NCBI RefSeq assembly: GCF_003095395.1
Contig: NZ_QEIJ01000001.1
Span: forward strand, 682,001 to 746,000
Direction: 5' to 3'
DNA length: 64,000 nucleotides
Source: Microbacterium sp. Gd 4-13
Lineage (GTDB): Bacteria > Actinomycetota > Actinomycetes > Actinomycetales > Microbacteriaceae
The notes under the pieces are model-generated. The model made no database searches. It saw only the letters and a program-made list of their open reading frames with translations, and was not told the origin of the DNA. The position numbers and the translations under genes were made by a program. Numbering within the stretch: the first letter of the stretch is position 1; every line of letters starts with the position of its first letter. Shown here in pieces: positions 43,340 to 54,591 of this stretch.

Positions 43340-44680
43340 ATGGACAAGCAGCGTGACTTCGTACTGCGCACGATCGAGGAGCGCGGCGTCAAGTTCGTGC
43401 GCCTGTGGTTCACCGACGTCATGGGGACCCTCAAGTCGGTCGCCATCGCGCCCGCCGAGGTGGAGGGCGCCTTCGCCGAGGGACTCGGTTTCGACGGCTC
43501 GGCGATCGAGGGACTGACCCGCTCCTACGAGTCGGACCTGCTCGCACACCCCGATCCGACCACCTTCCAGACGCTGCCGTGGCGCGGTGAAGTCGACCCG
43601 ACCGCGCGCATGTTCTGCGACATCACGACCCCCGACGGTCAGCCCGCCGTGGCCGACCCGCGGCACGTACTGAAGCGCACGCTCGCGAAGGCGGCCGACG
43701 CCGGGTTCACGTTCTACACGCACCCCGAGATCGAGTTCTACCTCCTGAAGTCGTCCACCCTCGGCGCCAACGGGCAGCCCGAGCCCGTCGACTCCGCCGG
43801 ATACTTCGATAACGTGCCCGGAGGCACCGCCCACGACTTCCGTCGCCGGTCGGTGCGGATGCTGGAAGACCTCGGCATCTCCGTCGAGTTCAGCCACCAC
43901 GAGGGCGGGCCCGGCCAGAACGAGATCGACCTCCGTTACGCCGACGCGCTGACGATGGCCGACAACATCATGACCTTCCGCACGGTGATCAAAGAGGTCG
44001 CGATCGAGCAGGGCGTCTACGCGACCTTCATGCCGAAGCCGATCAGCGGACAGCCCGGCAGCGGCATGCACACGCACATGTCGCTCTTCGAGGGCGACAT
44101 GAACGCCTTCTACGAGGAGGGCGCGCAGTACCAGATCTCGAAGGTCGGTCGACAGTTCATCGCCGGCCTCCTGCGCCACGCGAACGAGATCTCGGCCGTG
44201 ACGAACCAGTTCGTCAACTCGTACAAGCGCCTGTGGGGCGGCGACGAGGCCCCCAGCTTCATCTGCTGGGGCCACAACAACCGCTCCGCGCTCGTGCGCG
44301 TGCCGATGTACAAGCCCAACAAGGGCCAGTCGTCGCGCATCGAGTACCGCGCGCTCGACTCGGCGGCGAACCCCTACCTCGCCTACGCGCTGATGCTGGC
44401 CGCGGGCCTCAAGGGCATCGAAGAGGAGTACGAACTCCCCGCCGAGGCCGAGGACAACGTGTGGTCGCTGACCGACTCCGAGCGCCGCGCCCTCGGATAC
44501 GCCCCGCTGCCGCAGAGTCTCGACGACGCCCTCTCCTACATGGAGGAGTCGGAGCTCGTCGCCGAGACGCTCGGTGAGACCGTCTTCAACTACGTGCTGC
44601 TCAACAAGCGTCGCGAGTGGCAGCAGTACCGCGCCCAAGTGACGCCGTTCGAGCTGCAGAGCAACCTCGAAATGCTTTGA
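43340..44680 (+). CDS. glnA2: glutamine synthetase, GlnA2 type
   Basis: 446 residues, shorter than the adjacent-cluster GlnA1 (474). Ligates ammonia to glutamate, ATP-dependent. The latch and active-site segments [57 protein letters not shown] and RSALVRVPMYKP are all present. ATG after GAGGGG. It belongs to the non-adenylylated actinobacterial GlnA2 group and sits directly before glnE. Confidence 0.94.
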   Translation: MDKQRDFVLRTIEERGVKFVRLWFTDVMGTLKSVAIAPAEVEGAFAEGLGFDGSAIEGLTRSYESDLLAHPDPTTFQTLPWRGEVDPTARMFCDITTPDGQPAVADPRHVLKRTLAKAADAGFTFYTHPEIEFYLLKSSTLGANGQPEPVDSAGYFDNVPGGTAHDFRRRSVRMLEDLGISVEFSHHEGGPGQNEIDLRYADALTMADNIMTFRTVIKEVAIEQGVYATFMPKPISGQPGSGMHTHMSLFEGDMNAFYEEGAQYQISKVGRQFIAGLLRHANEISAVTNQFVNSYKRLWGGDEAPSFICWGHNNRSALVRVPMYKPNKGQSSRIEYRALDSAANPYLAYALMLAAGLKGIEEEYELPAEAEDNVWSLTDSERRALGYAPLPQSLDDALSYMEESELVAETLGETVFNYVLLNKRREWQQYRAQVTPFELQSNLEML

Positions 44681-44711
44681 CCCGAGAGACGCGCCTGAGA
44701 GGGGTCGGCCG

Positions 44712-47708
44712 ATGACGTCGAGTGATCGGTCGTCCCCTCTCACGGGTCTCGCACGTCGCGGTTTCGCGCGCCTCACCGAGGCCGACGCGCTGCTCGACGA
44801 ACTCGCCGGTCTTCTCTCGGTCGACCGTGAGGAACTGACCGCAGCCGCTTCCCGCTCCGCCGACCCCGATGAGGCCCTCTCGGGTCTCGTACGGATCGCC
44901 CGCCGTAACGCCGACGCCGTGCGGACGGCGGCGGCGGATGCTGCGGCCTGGCGCGCAATCTGGAACCTCGCCGGCGCCTCGCTCGGTTTCGGCGAGTTCT
45001 ATCTGCGCCACCCGGAGGAGCTCGTGCACCTCCGCGGAGCGGGCGAGAGCCTGCCTGCCGACGAGGCGATGCGCGCGGCGATGCTCGAGTCGGTCGGAGC
45101 CCGCGACGGTTTCGCGGAGAGCGGGGGAGAGGCGGCGTGGGTCGCGCTGCGCGTGCGCTATCGCAGCATCCTGGCCCGTATCGCTGCCTACGACCTGGCA
45201 CAAGACGACCCCACCGAGGTCGTCGACTCCGTCTCTGCGCGCCTGGCGGATGCTGCCGGCGCTGCCCTCGAGGCCTCGCTCGCCGTCGCCCGCACCCGGG
45301 TCTCGGATTCTTCGGCGGGCACGGCCGCCTTTCCGCATGCCCAGGTCGCGGCGACCTGCTTCGCGATCATCGCGATGGGAAAGGCCGGGGCCCAAGAGCT
45401 CAACTACGTCAGCGACGTCGATGTCATCTTCGTCGGCGGCACCTCCGACGAAGACGTCGTGAGCGAATCGCGCGCGATCGACATCGCGACGCGTCTGGCG
45501 GTGCAGACCATGCGGGGGATCTCGGGCGCCGAGATCGAACCCGGCCTCTGGGAGGTCGACCCGAACCTGCGCCCCGAGGGCAAGCAGGGTGCTCTCGTGC
45601 GCACGCTGGACTCCCACCTGACCTACTACGACCGCTGGGCCAAGAGCTGGGAGTTCCAAGCCCTGCTGAAGGCACGCGCCGTCGCCGGCGACACCGACCT
45701 CGGCGAACGCTACGTCGCGGCGGTGCAGCCGAAGGTCTGGACGAGTGGCGCTCGAGAGAACTTCGTCGAAGGCGTGCAGAAGATGCGGGAGCGGGTCACC
45801 GACCATATACCCGCCGATGAAGTCGCCCGCCAGATCAAGCTAGGACCGGGCGGCCTCCGCGACATCGAGTTCACGGTGCAGCTGCTGCAGCTCGTACACG
45901 GCCTGAGCGATGAACGGATCCGCCAGCGCGGCACGCTCGCCGCCCTCGACGCACTCGTCGCGGAGGGATACATCGGGCGCACCGACGCCACCGCGTTCGA
46001 ACGCGACTACCGCGTGCTGCGGCTTCTCGAGCACCGCCTGCAGTTGCGGGCGCTGCGGCGCACCCACCTCATGCCGATCAAACCCGACGAGCAAAGGGCC
46101 CTCGCGCGTTCCTCCAAGCTCGCCGAGACCGGCCAGGGGGTGCTCGACCTGTGGGAAGCGACCAAGCGCGAGGTGCGCGACATCCATGTGCGCCTGTTCT
46201 ATCGCCCGCTGCTCTCGGCCGTTGCGGCCCTGCCCGAGGCGGAGCGCACCCTCTCGACCGCTCAGGCACACGACCGACTGAGCGCGATCGGCTTCCGCGA
46301 CCCCGCCGGCGCGCTGCGGCACATCGCCGCGCTCACGACGGGGTTGAGTCGCAAAGCATCCATCCAACGTCACTTGATGCCGGTCATGATCCGCTGGTTC
46401 GCCGACGGGGTCGACCCCGACTACGGTCTGCTTGCCTTCCGACGCATCAGCGAACGTCTGGGCAACACCCCGTGGTTCCTGCGGATGCTGCGCGATTCTT
46501 CGGCCGCAGCCGAAAGCCTCACTCGTGTGCTATCCGGCTCGCGGTACATCGGTGAACTGATGGAGTGGATCCCGGAATCGGCCGCGTGGCTCGACGACGA
46601 GGAGCTCTTACGACCGCGCAGCGGCATCTCGCTGCAGGAGGAGGCCCGGGCGATCCAGGCACGGCACGCCAGCGTCGACGACGCCATGCGGTCGGTGAGG
46701 GCTCTTCGGCGCCGCGAGATGCTGCGCACGGCGATGGCAGGCGTGCTCGGCGTCGTCACGATCGAGGAGCTCGCCAGCGCGCTCACGACGATCACGGAAG
46801 TATCCATTCAGGCAACCCTCCGTGCGGTGTGGCACGAGGTGGTGCCGCCCGAAGACGGGGCACTCGATTTCGCGGTCATCGCGATGGGACGCTTCGGTGG
46901 CTCCGAACTCGGCTTCGGCTCCGACGCCGACGTCATGTACGTCTACCGGGCGAACGGTGTTCCCGCCCAACGCGCTCACGACCTCTCGGTGAAGCTCGTC
47001 GCCGCCATCCGGCAGCAGTCGGAGGATCACCGCCTGCCACTCGACCTCGATGCCGACCTCCGCCCCGAAGGACGCAACGGCCCGATCGCGCGCTCCCTCG
47101 AGGCGTATGCCGAGTACTACCGCCGCTGGTCGCTCTCGTGGGAGGCCCAGGCGCTGCTGCGCGCTCGCGGGATCGCGGGAAGCGTGAAGCTGCTCACGGC
47201 GTTCTTCGAGATGGTCGACGGGGTGCGTTACCCGCCCGCGATCGATCCGAACGGGCTGCGCGAGATCAAGCGGATCAAGGCCCGCGTCGAGAGCGAGCGG
47301 CTTCCGCAGGGCGCCGATCCGTCTCGCCATCTGAAGCTCGGGCCAGGCTCTCTCAGCGACGTCGAGTGGCTCGTGCAGGTGCTGCAGTTGCAGCACGCGC
47401 ACGAACTCCCGGGCATGCGCACCACGTCGACCCTGCGCGCTCTCGAGGCCGCCCGAGAAGCCGGGTTCATCGAAGATGCCGACGCCGAGCGCCTGCGCGA
47501 GACGTGGTTGCTCGCGAGCCGGCTCCGCTCAGCGAACACGCTGCTGTCGGGCCAGACCAGCGACGCCCTGCCCACCGACCGGGCGAAGCTCGACGGGATC
47601 GGGCGCATCCTCGAGTACCCGCCGCGCTCTGCCTCCGTGATCGAGGAGCAGTGGATGGGCACGTCACGTCGCGCGCGACGCGTGTTCGAGCGCCTCTTCT
47701 ACGGCTGA
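44712..47708 (+). CDS. glnE: bifunctional glutamine synthetase adenylyltransferase/deadenylase
   Basis: 998 residues. Controls GlnA1 by adding or removing AMP on a Tyr. Both nucleotidyltransferase domains are present: the N-terminal one (IIAMGKAGAQELNYVSDVDVIFV, about residues 220-245) and the C-terminal one (VIAMGRFGGSELGFGSDADVMYV, about 725-745), each with its GSxxDxD-type site, flanked by helical linkers. 31 bp after glnA2, so likely the same transcript. Confidence 0.96.
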   Translation: MTSSDRSSPLTGLARRGFARLTEADALLDELAGLLSVDREELTAAASRSADPDEALSGLVRIARRNADAVRTAAADAAAWRAIWNLAGASLGFGEFYLRHPEELVHLRGAGESLPADEAMRAAMLESVGARDGFAESGGEAAWVALRVRYRSILARIAAYDLAQDDPTEVVDSVSARLADAAGAALEASLAVARTRVSDSSAGTAAFPHAQVAATCFAIIAMGKAGAQELNYVSDVDVIFVGGTSDEDVVSESRAIDIATRLAVQTMRGISGAEIEPGLWEVDPNLRPEGKQGALVRTLDSHLTYYDRWAKSWEFQALLKARAVAGDTDLGERYVAAVQPKVWTSGARENFVEGVQKMRERVTDHIPADEVARQIKLGPGGLRDIEFTVQLLQLVHGLSDERIRQRGTLAALDALVAEGYIGRTDATAFERDYRVLRLLEHRLQLRALRRTHLMPIKPDEQRALARSSKLAETGQGVLDLWEATKREVRDIHVRLFYRPLLSAVAALPEAERTLSTAQAHDRLSAIGFRDPAGALRHIAALTTGLSRKASIQRHLMPVMIRWFADGVDPDYGLLAFRRISERLGNTPWFLRMLRDSSAAAESLTRVLSGSRYIGELMEWIPESAAWLDDEELLRPRSGISLQEEARAIQARHASVDDAMRSVRALRRREMLRTAMAGVLGVVTIEELASALTTITEVSIQATLRAVWHEVVPPEDGALDFAVIAMGRFGGSELGFGSDADVMYVYRANGVPAQRAHDLSVKLVAAIRQQSEDHRLPLDLDADLRPEGRNGPIARSLEAYAEYYRRWSLSWEAQALLRARGIAGSVKLLTAFFEMVDGVRYPPAIDPNGLREIKRIKARVESERLPQGADPSRHLKLGPGSLSDVEWLVQVLQLQHAHELPGMRTTSTLRALEAAREAGFIEDADAERLRETWLLASRLRSANTLLSGQTSDALPTDRAKLDGIGRILEYPPRSASVIEEQWMGTSRRARRVFERLFYG

Positions 47709-47801
47709 GCCGTCGCACGTCTCACGCATCCGCGCCAGCCCCTCGCCCCATGCCCCTTGGCGGAGTTGGCTGGTGGAACACCACGATCACAGGAGGACGC
47801 C

Positions 47802-47933
47802 ATGACTGACAAGAGCAACCCGAACAGCACCGACTCCCTGTCGCAAGACGACGATGCCACCGGCGCTGGCTCGGAATCGCCCGAAGAAGGCGCCGCAGCG
47901 ATGGACGACGCAGAGGACGCCGTCGAGAACTGA
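47802..47933 (+). CDS. small acidic protein (43 residues)
   Basis: The ATG at 47802 is seven bases after AGGAGG, an unusually strong ribosome site. Product MTDKSNPNSTDSLSQDDD... is polar and very acidic (about 30% Asp/Glu) and appears unfolded. Its function is unknown. The excellent ribosome site makes translation likely. Confidence 0.6.
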   Translation: MTDKSNPNSTDSLSQDDDATGAGSESPEEGAAAMDDAEDAVEN

Positions 47934-48010
47934 CGGAGCGGCGATGGCGGGGGATGCGGTGGGAGCCCCGCCGGCGTCATATTGTCGGACGGGGCCGCTC
48001 GTCTGGATAG

Positions 48011-49435
<1,425 letters not shown>

Positions 49436-49498
49436 CGCGTGCGGTACACACGCGGCCCGATCATCGAGTTCGGAACGGGGGGCGTCTGAACCCCACCA

Positions 49499-49846
49499 TC
49501 AGCTGTCGGCGTTCGACCCTTTACTCGCAGAGGGCTCGGGGATCAGACGAAGACCCCCGGTTCCGTTGGCGAGGTCGGCGAGTTGGCTCAGCCACTTGCG
49601 GTTCAACGGCAGATCGCTGCGCTCATCGAAACTGAAGTACAACGACGAGCTCGATGAAATCCACACCGTGCCGTGGAGACCGGGCTTGGCGAGAGCGTCG
49701 TCGCCGTGTACGTCGGGCTCGTTGTCCCAGTTGAAGCCGAAGCTCTCGTTGCGTCGGAGCTTCGTGAGCATGACGGCGCGCAGGTGCTCGAGACCCCGAT
49801 CGTCGATGCGTATGGCGGGCGCAGTGCCGTAGATGAGGTGTCCCAT
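49499..49846 (-). CDS. DUF7882-like small protein
   Basis: 115 residues with the Microbacteriaceae pattern GHLIYGTAPAIRIDDRGLEHLRAVMLTKLRRNESFGFNW...GTVWI...LNRKWLSQLADLANGTGGLRLIPEP, formerly misannotated as a DNA ligase. Its true role is unknown; strongly conserved length and termini suggest a real function. Not an enzyme by any known motif. Confidence 0.8.
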   Translation of the reverse strand: MGHLIYGTAPAIRIDDRGLEHLRAVMLTKLRRNESFGFNWDNEPDVHGDDALAKPGLHGTVWISSSSSLYFSFDERSDLPLNRKWLSQLADLANGTGGLRLIPEPSASKGSNADS

Positions 49847-49971
49847 GTGTGTTCCTTCTCGAACAAGCGTGGGATCGCAACGATCCGCGCGCTATCGAAG
49901 GCTACAACACGCGTGTCCGTGAGGCCCTAACGCACGCGGCGTCCAATGGAAAGGGGGCGGGTGTACGCGCG

Positions 49972-50358
49972 ATGGGGGAGTACATGTGGATGATGCACAG
50001 GATCCACTACGCGGGCGACTCGTTCCTCACCGGCTCGGAGATCGCACGTGCTCTCTTGGAATATGCGCAGGTGCTCGCATCCGTGGGGCAGGCGGCCACT
50101 GTAGAGATCCCGACCCTGTCTGACGACGGAACCTCCGGCCGATCTATCATCCTCATCGGCCCCTCGAGTCAGGTGATCGCCGGAACGGAGTACTCGGCTC
50201 ATCCTGAAATCCTCGATCCTGACCTGGTCGCGTCGATGGCCTCCAGCGTCGAGATGCTGCAGCATCCGGGGGGCTCCACCCCCGTCGTCACAGCGCGTAC
50301 TCGTGACAGCAACCGGGACTGGCAGAACGATGATTGGGACGGGCTCGACGTCATCTAG
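49972..50358 (+). CDS. hypothetical protein
   Basis: 128 residues from the ATG at 49972, chosen because an upstream GTG at 49849 would butt against the divergent DUF7882-like start and leave no promoter. A family is not recognised. Segments SFLTGSEIARALLEYAQVLASVGQAATVEIPTL and SIILIGPSSQVIAGTEY suggest an alpha/beta fold. Acidic, no signal. Confidence 0.6.
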   Translation: MGEYMWMMHRIHYAGDSFLTGSEIARALLEYAQVLASVGQAATVEIPTLSDDGTSGRSIILIGPSSQVIAGTEYSAHPEILDPDLVASMASSVEMLQHPGGSTPVVTARTRDSNRDWQNDDWDGLDVI

Positions 50359-50535
50359 CCCGACCCTCCACGACGTCGCGGTGTGCATCGTCGCGGTCGA
50401 CGCCCTAGTCGATTCCGCTTGTCCCCCCGAATGGGGGACGGCCTCATAGGCTCCGGCGTCGCCGGTCGCCACGCCGCACGCGGACTCCGGGTGGTATCGC
50501 GGAGGTGAGCCTCGTGGAGTCCGAGCCGTGTGCGC

Positions 50536-51300
50536 TCAGTTGCCTCCGGTAACTCGGAGGTCTGCGCCGGACGTGAATGCGGCGCCCGGACCGAAGAAGT
50601 AGGCGACGGCGTCGGCGACCTCGTGGGGATGCGCAGCGCGGCGCAGCGGGATGCCGGGGGCGCGCTCTTCGGGAGCGTTAGGGCGCCCGCCATCCGCGTG
50701 GATGGTCGTGTACGTTGTGCCGGGTGAGACCGTGTTCACGCGCACGCCCTGCGGGCCGAACTCTTTCGCCAAGCCGATGGTCATCGCGTTGATCGCGGCT
50801 TTGCTCATCGCATACGGCACGTAGGTGTTCGGCGCGCCGCTGGTCGCAGCGCCGGAGGAGATGTTGACGATCGTGCCGCCTTCGCCGCCCCTTTCCGTCG
50901 ACATCGCTTCGAGCGCTGCACGGGTTACGGCGATGGGCGCGAGGACATTGATGCGCAGCATCCGCTCCACTTCGGCGAGGTCGATGCCGATGTAGTCGCC
51001 GATCCGCATGGTGATCCCGGCGTTGTTCACGAGGCCGGTCAGTCGGTCGTACTCGGCGAGTGTTGCCGGGACCACGCCGGCGGCGTCGTCGAGGTCTGCA
51101 AGGTCAGCCCGGATGAGCAGCACCCGCGCGCCCAGGGCTCGGCACGCTGCCGCGACGGCCCCGGCTTCATCACGGGCGACCCTGTAGGTCAGGGCGAGGT
51201 CATGGCCGTCAGCGGCAAGTCGCTCTGCGATGGCTGCGCCGATACCGCGGCTACCGCCGGTGACGATCGTGACGGGTCGGGGTCCGGTCGATTGCATCAT
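50536..51300 (-). CDS. SDR family oxidoreductase (3-oxoacyl-ACP reductase-like)
   Basis: 254 residues. Cofactor site VTGGSRGIGAAIA, NNAGI, catalytic Ser (NISSGAATSG) and YAMSK (about residue 158). FabG-like, but isolated from the fab cluster, so it is more likely a substrate-specific dehydrogenase. Cytoplasmic. Confidence 0.93.
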   Translation of the reverse strand: MMQSTGPRPVTIVTGGSRGIGAAIAERLAADGHDLALTYRVARDEAGAVAAACRALGARVLLIRADLADLDDAAGVVPATLAEYDRLTGLVNNAGITMRIGDYIGIDLAEVERMLRINVLAPIAVTRAALEAMSTERGGEGGTIVNISSGAATSGAPNTYVPYAMSKAAINAMTIGLAKEFGPQGVRVNTVSPGTTYTTIHADGGRPNAPEERAPGIPLRRAAHPHEVADAVAYFFGPGAAFTSGADLRVTGGN

Positions 51301-51595
51301 TCGGCAAGCCTACGTTTCGCCGGCTTGTGACCAGGATGCACAGTACTAGGACGCGGGCGCCACGTCCACCGTGTTTCCGCGGGTTGTGGGCCGTTGAAAC
51401 GTCCTCACACTGGCTCCAACGCCGGAATTGATGATGCTTCTATGCGACCTACGGACGTAAGAGATGAGACCCCGGACGTTTCGGCGCTCGCAGCGACCCG
51501 CGCAACGGTGTCTGACAAGTCGGTGTAGGAGTTTCTCGAAGACATCGACAGCATCGTGCGCCTCTAAGGGCTCGGGAGTAACGCGTCGACTCTGC
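51301..51595. other. gap with a broken short frame
   Basis: 295 bp. A plus-strand frame begins at ATG 51442, meets TAG at 51526 and continues as EFLEDIDSIVRL to TAA 51565-51567. This looks like a short C-terminal relic with one nonsense codon, but no family is recognised. Nothing else is seen. Confidence 0.35.
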
Positions 51596-52267
51596 TCACT
51601 CGTCGGTGAGCCCCGCATCGTGCACGATGCGAGCGATCTGCACGCGGTTGGTGGCCTCGAGCTTGGCGAACAGGCGCCCGATGTGCGTTTTGACGGTCGC
51701 GACCCCCATGTACAGCGACGCCGCGATCTCGGCGTTGGAAAGGCCGCGACCGACGGCGACGGCGACGTCGCGTTCGCGCTCGGTGAGCCGCCCCAAGAGC
51801 GCAACAGCGTGGGTGCGCCGGTCGTCGGAGCCGCTGCTGACCGCGGCGATGAGCTGCGCGGTGACGCTCGGCGAAAGGATCGACTCTCCGTTGGCCACCC
51901 GGTGCACGCCGTCGACAAGCTCGGTGGGCGAGGTGTCTTTGAGGAGAAAGCCGACCGCACCGTGGCGCAGGGCGTCGAGGACGAGATCGTCGGTGTCGAA
52001 CGTGGTCAGCACGATGACCCGCGCCGGGTCGGCGCGCGCCGTGAGCGCCTTGGTGGTTTGGAGGCCGTCCAGCCGCGGCATGCGGATGTCCATGAGTACG
52101 ACGTGCGGGGCAGCGGTTGCGATCATGTCGAGCGCCTCGCGCCCGTCGGCCGATTCGCCGACGATGGTGATCGCCGCATCGCCGCCGAGAATCATCCGGA
52201 GTCCTGCGCGAACGAGGGCGTCGTCGTCGACGATCGCCAGGCGGATGCTTCGCTCCGTCACGCCCAT
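51596..52267 (-). CDS. NarL-family response regulator
   Basis: 223 residues. Receiver with the phospho-acceptor Asp about residue 60 (VLMDIRMP), C-terminal LuxR helix-turn-helix (LTERERDVAVAVGRGLSNAEIAASLYMGVATVKTHIGRLFAKL). It overlaps the kinase gene by 10 bases. The ABC genes are upstream on the other strand and are likely targets. Confidence 0.94.
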   Translation of the reverse strand: MGVTERSIRLAIVDDDALVRAGLRMILGGDAAITIVGESADGREALDMIATAAPHVVLMDIRMPRLDGLQTTKALTARADPARVIVLTTFDTDDLVLDALRHGAVGFLLKDTSPTELVDGVHRVANGESILSPSVTAQLIAAVSSGSDDRRTHAVALLGRLTERERDVAVAVGRGLSNAEIAASLYMGVATVKTHIGRLFAKLEATNRVQIARIVHDAGLTDE

Positions 52268-53565
52268 GGCAACCTCGCCGTCACGACGAAGCTGCCGTCG
52301 CTGTCGATGCCGTGAGCGAGGGTTCCGCCAGCAAGTTCGGCACGCTCCTGCAACCCGGTGAGCCCCATGCCGCTGCCCGCGGTCAAACCCGCGGATGCGT
52401 AGCCCACCGAATTGCGCGCGGTGACCCAGAGCTCGTCATCCCGACGCTCTAGGCGCACCGTCACGGGCGCACCGGGCGCGTGTTTGCGGGCATTGGTCAG
52501 GGCCTCCTGGATGATGCGGTAAGCGGTGCGCGAGACCGCCTCGGAGAGGTCGTCGAGTGCGAGGCCATCCGCATCCGTCGTCACCTGCATCCCGGCGTCG
52601 CGTCCGTCGGCGACGAGGGCGGGCAGCGCCGCGAGCGTGGGCTGCGGCGGTTCCGCGCGCCCCTCGTCCTCGGCAAAGGCGTTCTCCGACGCCCCGCGGG
52701 CCTCCGTCCCACCGTCGACATCGCGGAGCACTCCCAGAATCTGGCGCAGTTCGGTGAGCGCGAGTTGCGCGTTGTTCTGGATGACCGCCGCGGCCTCCGC
52801 CGTTTCGTCGCGGGTGAGGTCGGTGCGGTAGGTGAGGGCTCCGGCGTGGAGGCTCACGAGCGAGATGTGGTGCGCGAGCACGTCGTGCATCTCTCGGGCA
52901 ATGCGGGTGCGCTCGGCCTCGCGGGCCGAGTCTTCGCGCAGGGCCTGTTCGCGCTCGGCGGTCCTCGCTCGTTCGCGCAGTGAGGCCAGCAGGTCACGGC
53001 GCGCGCCGATGTAGAACCCTGTCGACACGCAGATCGCGTACACGGCAACGGCGACGCCGCCCGACGCCCACCGAGAGATGACCTCGCTCGCGACACCCGG
53101 CACGCTCGGGCGCAGCACGAACTCGTAGAAGAGGGTGCAGACAATCCAGACGAGCCCGACGACGACCACGGGCCGCCACCGCCGCCGGGTGCTCGTCGAC
53201 ACGATCGCGAGCATGGCGGGGCCCACCGAGAAGACCGAGACGGCCGAGAGGCAGGCGGTCAGCACGGCGACGAGCAGCGGAAAGCGTCGGCGCAGCGGCA
53301 GGAGCGCCGTGGCGATCAAACCGAGGACGAGATCGAGGATCGCAAACGCACCGATCGCGGCGTTCTCGTCGGCGGGGAGGCTGTCGGGGTTCGGGCCGAT
53401 GTACTCGGCCACCGTGAAGGTCCAGAAGAGGAGGCCGACACCGAGAGCGACGAGATAGCGCCAGATGCGTGACCACGGTCGAAGCGGTGGGGCGGGGGAT
53501 GCGGCGGGCAGACGCACCGCGTCTTTCCGGACAGCGCGCACGGGGAGGCTCGGGCGGACGGTCAC
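52258..53565 (-). CDS. sensor histidine kinase
   Basis: 435 residues. Five to six hydrophobic segments in the first 195 residues, then HisKA_3 with IAREMHDVLAHHISLVSLHA (His about 227), ending in HATPase_c (GLTGLQERAELAGGTL). The arrangement kinase + NarL regulator, divergent from an ABC ATPase/permease pair, is typical of bacteriocin or peptide-antibiotic resistance control. The gene has a GC-rich linker with little conservation around residues 285-305. Confidence 0.92.
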   Translation of the reverse strand: MTVRPSLPVRAVRKDAVRLPAASPAPPLRPWSRIWRYLVALGVGLLFWTFTVAEYIGPNPDSLPADENAAIGAFAILDLVLGLIATALLPLRRRFPLLVAVLTACLSAVSVFSVGPAMLAIVSTSTRRRWRPVVVVGLVWIVCTLFYEFVLRPSVPGVASEVISRWASGGVAVAVYAICVSTGFYIGARRDLLASLRERARTAEREQALREDSAREAERTRIAREMHDVLAHHISLVSLHAGALTYRTDLTRDETAEAAAVIQNNAQLALTELRQILGVLRDVDGGTEARGASENAFAEDEGRAEPPQPTLAALPALVADGRDAGMQVTTDADGLALDDLSEAVSRTAYRIIQEALTNARKHAPGAPVTVRLERRDDELWVTARNSVGYASAGLTAGSGMGLTGLQERAELAGGTLAHGIDSDGSFVVTARLPWA

Positions 53566-53694
53566 GTTTCGAGCCTAAGACGCGGGTCGCGACATCCGCT
53601 CACCCCTTCGGCTCGGTCGCCTCCGACCAAAGGAGGAGGCGACCGAGACCGCGCTCCGATGTGCGGGGAGCGTGACCGCGCGACGCTGGAACAC

Positions 53695-54591
53695 ATGATC
53701 ACCGCAGAGAACCTCACCAAGAAATACGGCGCGAAGGCGGTTGTCGATGACGTGTCGTTCACGGCCCTCCCCGGCCGGATCACCGGCTTCCTCGGCCCCA
53801 ACGGTGCAGGTAAGTCGACGACCATGCGGATGCTGTGTGGTCTCGCCGCTCCGACGTCGGGATCCAGCACGGTGTTGGGCGTGCCCTTCCACGCGCTCGA
53901 CAACCCCGGGCGCGATGTCGGAATGCTGCTCGACGCGAGCGCCCAGCATCCGGGTCGCACCGGTCGCGAGACCCTGGCCATCTCGGCTCACCTCATGGGC
54001 CTGCCCGCGAGCAGAGCAGATGAACTCCTCGAAGTCGTGGGGCTCACCACCCGCGAAGGCGCCTCGCGCGTGCGCGGCTACTCCCTCGGGATGCGTCAGC
54101 GACTCGGTATCGCCAGCGCCCTGCTCGGCGACCCGGACGTGCTGATCCTCGACGAGCCCTCGAACGGACTCGACCCCGCCGGGATCCGATGGATGCGGGA
54201 ACTCCTCACCTCCTTCGCCGCCCGCGGCGGCACCGTACTGCTGTCGTCGCACCTGCTGCTCGAGATCGAGGCCGTCGCAGACGACCTCGTTATCATCGGG
54301 CAGGGTCGCATCCTCGCCCAGGGGAGCGCCGCCGACCTTCTCGCGACGAAGGGCACGCAGGTGGAGAGCCTCGACAACGCCGAACTCGGCCGCGCCCTCA
54401 CCACAGCCGGGTTCGAGGTGACGACGACGCCGACGGGGCTGACGACCTCGGCAACCGTCGAGGAGGTCGGGCGGCTCGCCCTCGCCGCCGCGATCGCTGT
54501 GACCGACCTTCGTCCCTCGGCGAACGCCGGGCTCGAAGAACTGTTCTTCTCCATGACCGCCCAGCACGGGCGAGAGGATGTGTCCGCATGA
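53695..54591 (+). CDS. ABC transporter ATP-binding protein (DRA/BcrA-type)
   Basis: 298 residues from the ATG at 53695. Complete ATPase: Walker A GPNGAGKST, signature YSLGMRQRL (the SLGM variant typical of drug/bacteriocin exporters), Walker B LILDEPSNGLD and H-loop LSSHLL. The C-terminal about 80 residues form the DUF4162-type regulatory tail. Coupled to the permease by ATGA. Likely exports or shields against a peptide or drug. Confidence 0.93.
   Translation: MITAENLTKKYGAKAVVDDVSFTALPGRITGFLGPNGAGKSTTMRMLCGLAAPTSGSSTVLGVPFHALDNPGRDVGMLLDASAQHPGRTGRETLAISAHLMGLPASRADELLEVVGLTTREGASRVRGYSLGMRQRLGIASALLGDPDVLILDEPSNGLDPAGIRWMRELLTSFAARGGTVLLSSHLLLEIEAVADDLVIIGQGRILAQGSAADLLATKGTQVESLDNAELGRALTTAGFEVTTTPTGLTTSATVEEVGRLALAAAIAVTDLRPSANAGLEELFFSMTAQHGREDVSA

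Noticed and set aside
43034..44776. Minus-strand frame of 580 codons opposite glnA2
   Set aside because: Antisense shadow; glnA2 has full glutamine synthetase motifs.
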